From the NCBI GenBank assembly GCA_938038035.1, contig CALHQV010000278.1, positions 1 through 6,310 on the forward strand: 6,310 bases of DNA. Reading direction: 5' to 3'. Shown here piece by piece: positions 5,617-6,310 of the stretch. Source of the stretch: an uncultured Gemella sp. Its GTDB lineage: Bacteria; Bacillota; Bacilli; Staphylococcales; Gemellaceae. Made by a program: the position numbers and the translations under genes. The notes beneath the pieces were generated by a model. That model searched no databases and was not told the DNA's origin. It saw only the letters and a program-made list of their open reading frames with translations. Position 1 is the stretch's first letter. Every line of letters starts with the position of its first letter.

Positions 5617-5644
5617 AGTTGTTTAATAAGGATATTTAACAACT
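5617..5644. repeat. 28-bp imperfect dyad
   Basis: AGTTGTTTAAT (5617-5627) and ATTTAACAACT (5634-5644) are inverted copies with one mismatch in 11, separated by 6 bp. No T-run follows, so a protein-binding site is more likely than a terminator. It begins two bases after a Chi-like 10-mer. Confidence 0.45.
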
Positions 5645-5681
5645 TAATAAACTATATAAAATCGTAAATAAACCACAAAAT

Positions 5682-5743
5682 TGGAAAAAAACAATCAAAA
5701 ACGTGGAAAAAAGTTAAAAAATGTTAAAAAAAGTTAAAAAAAA
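5682..5743 (+). promoter_or_regulatory. Phased A-tracts upstream of the AbiF RNA promoter
   Basis: Six runs of five to eight A lie at 5685-5691, 5697-5701, 5707-5712, 5716-5721, 5726-5732 and 5736-5743. Their centres are 9 to 11 bp apart, averaging about 10.3, which is one helical turn, so the segment should be intrinsically curved. The last four are in repeat units starting at 5703, 5713, 5723 and 5733 (GTGGAAAAAA, then GTTAAAAAA three times). The last A-run ends 14 bp before the -35 box, where an UP element could contact RNA polymerase. Confidence 0.6.
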
Positions 5744-5757
5744 TTGATAGTAAATAA

Positions 5758-5786
5758 TTGACAATTATTTTAAAAAATACTAAAAT
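5758..5786 (+). promoter_or_regulatory. Strong promoter for the AbiF-associated RNA and gene
   Basis: A perfect TTGACA (5758-5763) is followed after exactly 17 bp by TAAAAT (5781-5786). Transcription should start near 5793, about 118 nt before the AbiF start codon. It is the best match to the sigma-A consensus in the window. Confidence 0.8.
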
Positions 5787-5792
5787 ATACAT

Positions 5793-5892
5793 AAGAGATA
5801 AGCATATAGGTAGCCTACTTTTAATATGAAAAGGGGTTCTATGTGTGCAATACACCGTGTATATTTTAAGATATATGCGGTGTTTTTGTTTT
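5793..5892 (+). ncRNA. Structured small RNA upstream of AbiF (abiF-motif-like, probable RNA antitoxin)
   Basis: Between a strong promoter and an intrinsic terminator lies about 100 nt with no credible gene. Two mutually exclusive 5' structures can be drawn. One is TAGG-TAG-CCTA (5807-5817) inside an outer CATA/TATG pairing. The other is an 8-bp stem of CCT(A)CTTTT (5814-5822) with AAAAGGGG (5829-5836). The 3' half is a long terminator hairpin (5852-5883). A conserved structured RNA called the abiF motif is known upstream of Abi_2/AbiF genes, and AbiF HEPN proteins have been described as toxins restrained by such an RNA; position and layout here fit both. Identity is inferred from context, since no covariance search was possible. 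A tiny ORF within it (5826-5894) is an alternative, less likely reading. Start and end are estimated from promoter and terminator. Confidence 0.7.
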
Positions 5893-5894
5893 AA
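5852..5894 (+). terminator. Intrinsic terminator between the small RNA and AbiF
   Basis: A 13-bp stem, two pairs being G-U, joins 5852-5864 (ACACCGTGTATAT) to 5871-5883 (ATATATGCGGTGT) around the loop TTTAAG, followed by a T-rich tract to 5892. Most transcripts from the upstream promoter should stop here, leaving the RNA in excess over AbiF mRNA. Confidence 0.85.
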
Positions 5895-5910
5895 TTAAAG
5901 GAGGATAGAT

Positions 5911-6310
5911 ATGAAACCTTTTAAAACTTTAGATCAACAACTTAAAATTTTAGAGGATAGAAACCTAAAATTTAACGATAAGAAAGAAGCTAAACAGTAT
6001 TTACTGGAGTATAATTATTACAATGTTGTAAATGCTTATAGTAAATTCTTTATAAATTCTGATACTAGTAAATATTATGATGATGTGTATTTTGAAGATA
6101 TTCTTGAAATACATCACTTTGATAAAGTAGTAAAAACTGTTATCTTTGAAGGAATAATTGAAGCTGAAAGACACTTTAAGTCAATTTTAGCTTATTGTTA
6201 CTGTAAACATTTTAAAAATGATTTATATTCATATTTAGATATAAAAACATACGGTAGTAAGGATATTATAAAAGTAAGTAGACAAATTTCTAACTTTGCC
6301 AATACTTTAA
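5911..6310 (+). CDS. Abi_2/AbiF-family abortive-infection protein (partial, C-terminus beyond window)
   Basis: The first 133 residues are present and the frame is open at the right edge. The N-terminus is characteristic of the Abi_2 family (AbiD/AbiF): MKPFKTLDQQLKILEDRNL (1-19), then KEAKQYLLEYNYYNVVNAYSKFF (25-47), a region around FEDILEIHHFDK (61-72), and the helix IIEAERHFKSILAYCYCKHF (82-101). These are HEPN-fold proteins, probably RNases that arrest the cell during phage infection. The RN-x3-H-type catalytic motif expected near the C-terminus lies outside the window. In the visible helix the usual basic-x5-His pattern reads K90-SILAY-C96, so a complete motif is not seen here. AAAGGAGG (5897-5904) is 6 nt before the ATG, an excellent site. 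Expression probably needs read-through of the terminator ending at 5894. I place it as anti-phage cargo of the island. Confidence 0.88.
   Translation, partial: MKPFKTLDQQLKILEDRNLKFNDKKEAKQYLLEYNYYNVVNAYSKFFINSDTSKYYDDVYFEDILEIHHFDKVVKTVIFEGIIEAERHFKSILAYCYCKHFKNDLYSYLDIKTYGSKDIIKVSRQISNFANTL

Larger units (their letters stand above)
5454..5757. other. Gene-free, repeat-rich region between the SAP-domain gene and the AbiF promoter
   Basis: No credible ORF is present. The stretch holds, in order: tandem CTAACAG heptamers (5469-5482), two 31-bp palindromic repeats, a third CTAACAGTT (5585-5593), a Chi-like 10-mer (5605-5614), an 11-bp-arm dyad (5617-5644) and a run of phased A-tracts (5685-5743). 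This density of repeats and AT content is what a replication origin or a multi-site regulatory region looks like. It also separates the repressor operon from the AbiF cargo. Which function applies is open. Confidence 0.5.

Noticed and set aside
5454..5910. Integrase attachment site or tRNA-derived att core
   Set aside because: No tRNA-like sequence, integrase gene or matching direct repeat pair with integration-site character was seen in the window.
1..6310. Insertion sequence or transposase
   Set aside because: No transposase motif and no terminal inverted repeats with target duplication were found on either strand.

Overview
The window is AT-rich DNA (roughly 30% G+C by eye) with strong AGGAGG-type ribosome binding sites, sigma-A-type promoters and short, tightly packed genes, so it comes from a low-GC Firmicute. 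Five copies of a 10-mer containing GAAGCGG, the motif proposed as the Chi site of Staphylococcus aureus, point to Staphylococcus or a close relative. The gene order resembles a phage-inducible chromosomal island (PICI/SaPI-like satellite): divergent Stl-type and Str-type regulators, a few small early genes including an excisionase-like HTH protein, then a primase/VapE-type helicase. A prophage early region is the main alternative. No integrase, packaging gene or attachment site lies in the window, so the element type is inferred.

Left part, minus strand (1-3281): a Cro/Str-like regulator (3069-3281), a 36-residue single-membrane-span peptide (2829-2939), an 81-residue HTH/excisionase-like protein (2570-2815), an 80-residue acidic helical protein (2241-2483) and a large archaeo-eukaryotic-type primase plus VapE helicase protein that runs off the left edge (2-2239). 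The last two genes are separated by one base and look translationally coupled. A second promoter candidate with its own dyad precedes the membrane peptide.

Centre (3282-3457): a 176-bp divergent control region. Two identical-arm operators, TTCGA-N5-TCGAA, sit 69 bp apart. One lies at the start of the Str-side transcript and the other between the two promoters. This is the expected lysogeny-type switch.

Right part, plus strand (3458-6310): the Stl/CI-like repressor (3458-4342), then a SAP-domain protein with a GTG start (4410-5453), then a 457-bp gene-free region rich in structure. That region holds two 31-bp palindromic repeats with identical arms and different loops, further TGGAAAA motifs, an 11-bp-arm dyad, and six A-tracts phased at about 10 bp. 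It ends in a strong promoter (TTGACA-N17-TAAAAT), a short structured RNA closed by an intrinsic terminator, and the start of an Abi_2/AbiF-family abortive-infection gene (5911 to the right edge). The RNA-plus-AbiF pair is the most interesting part: it matches the arrangement of the abiF RNA motif and of AbiF HEPN toxins thought to be neutralised by a small RNA. It lies on the far side of the repressor, where PICIs often carry anti-phage cargo.
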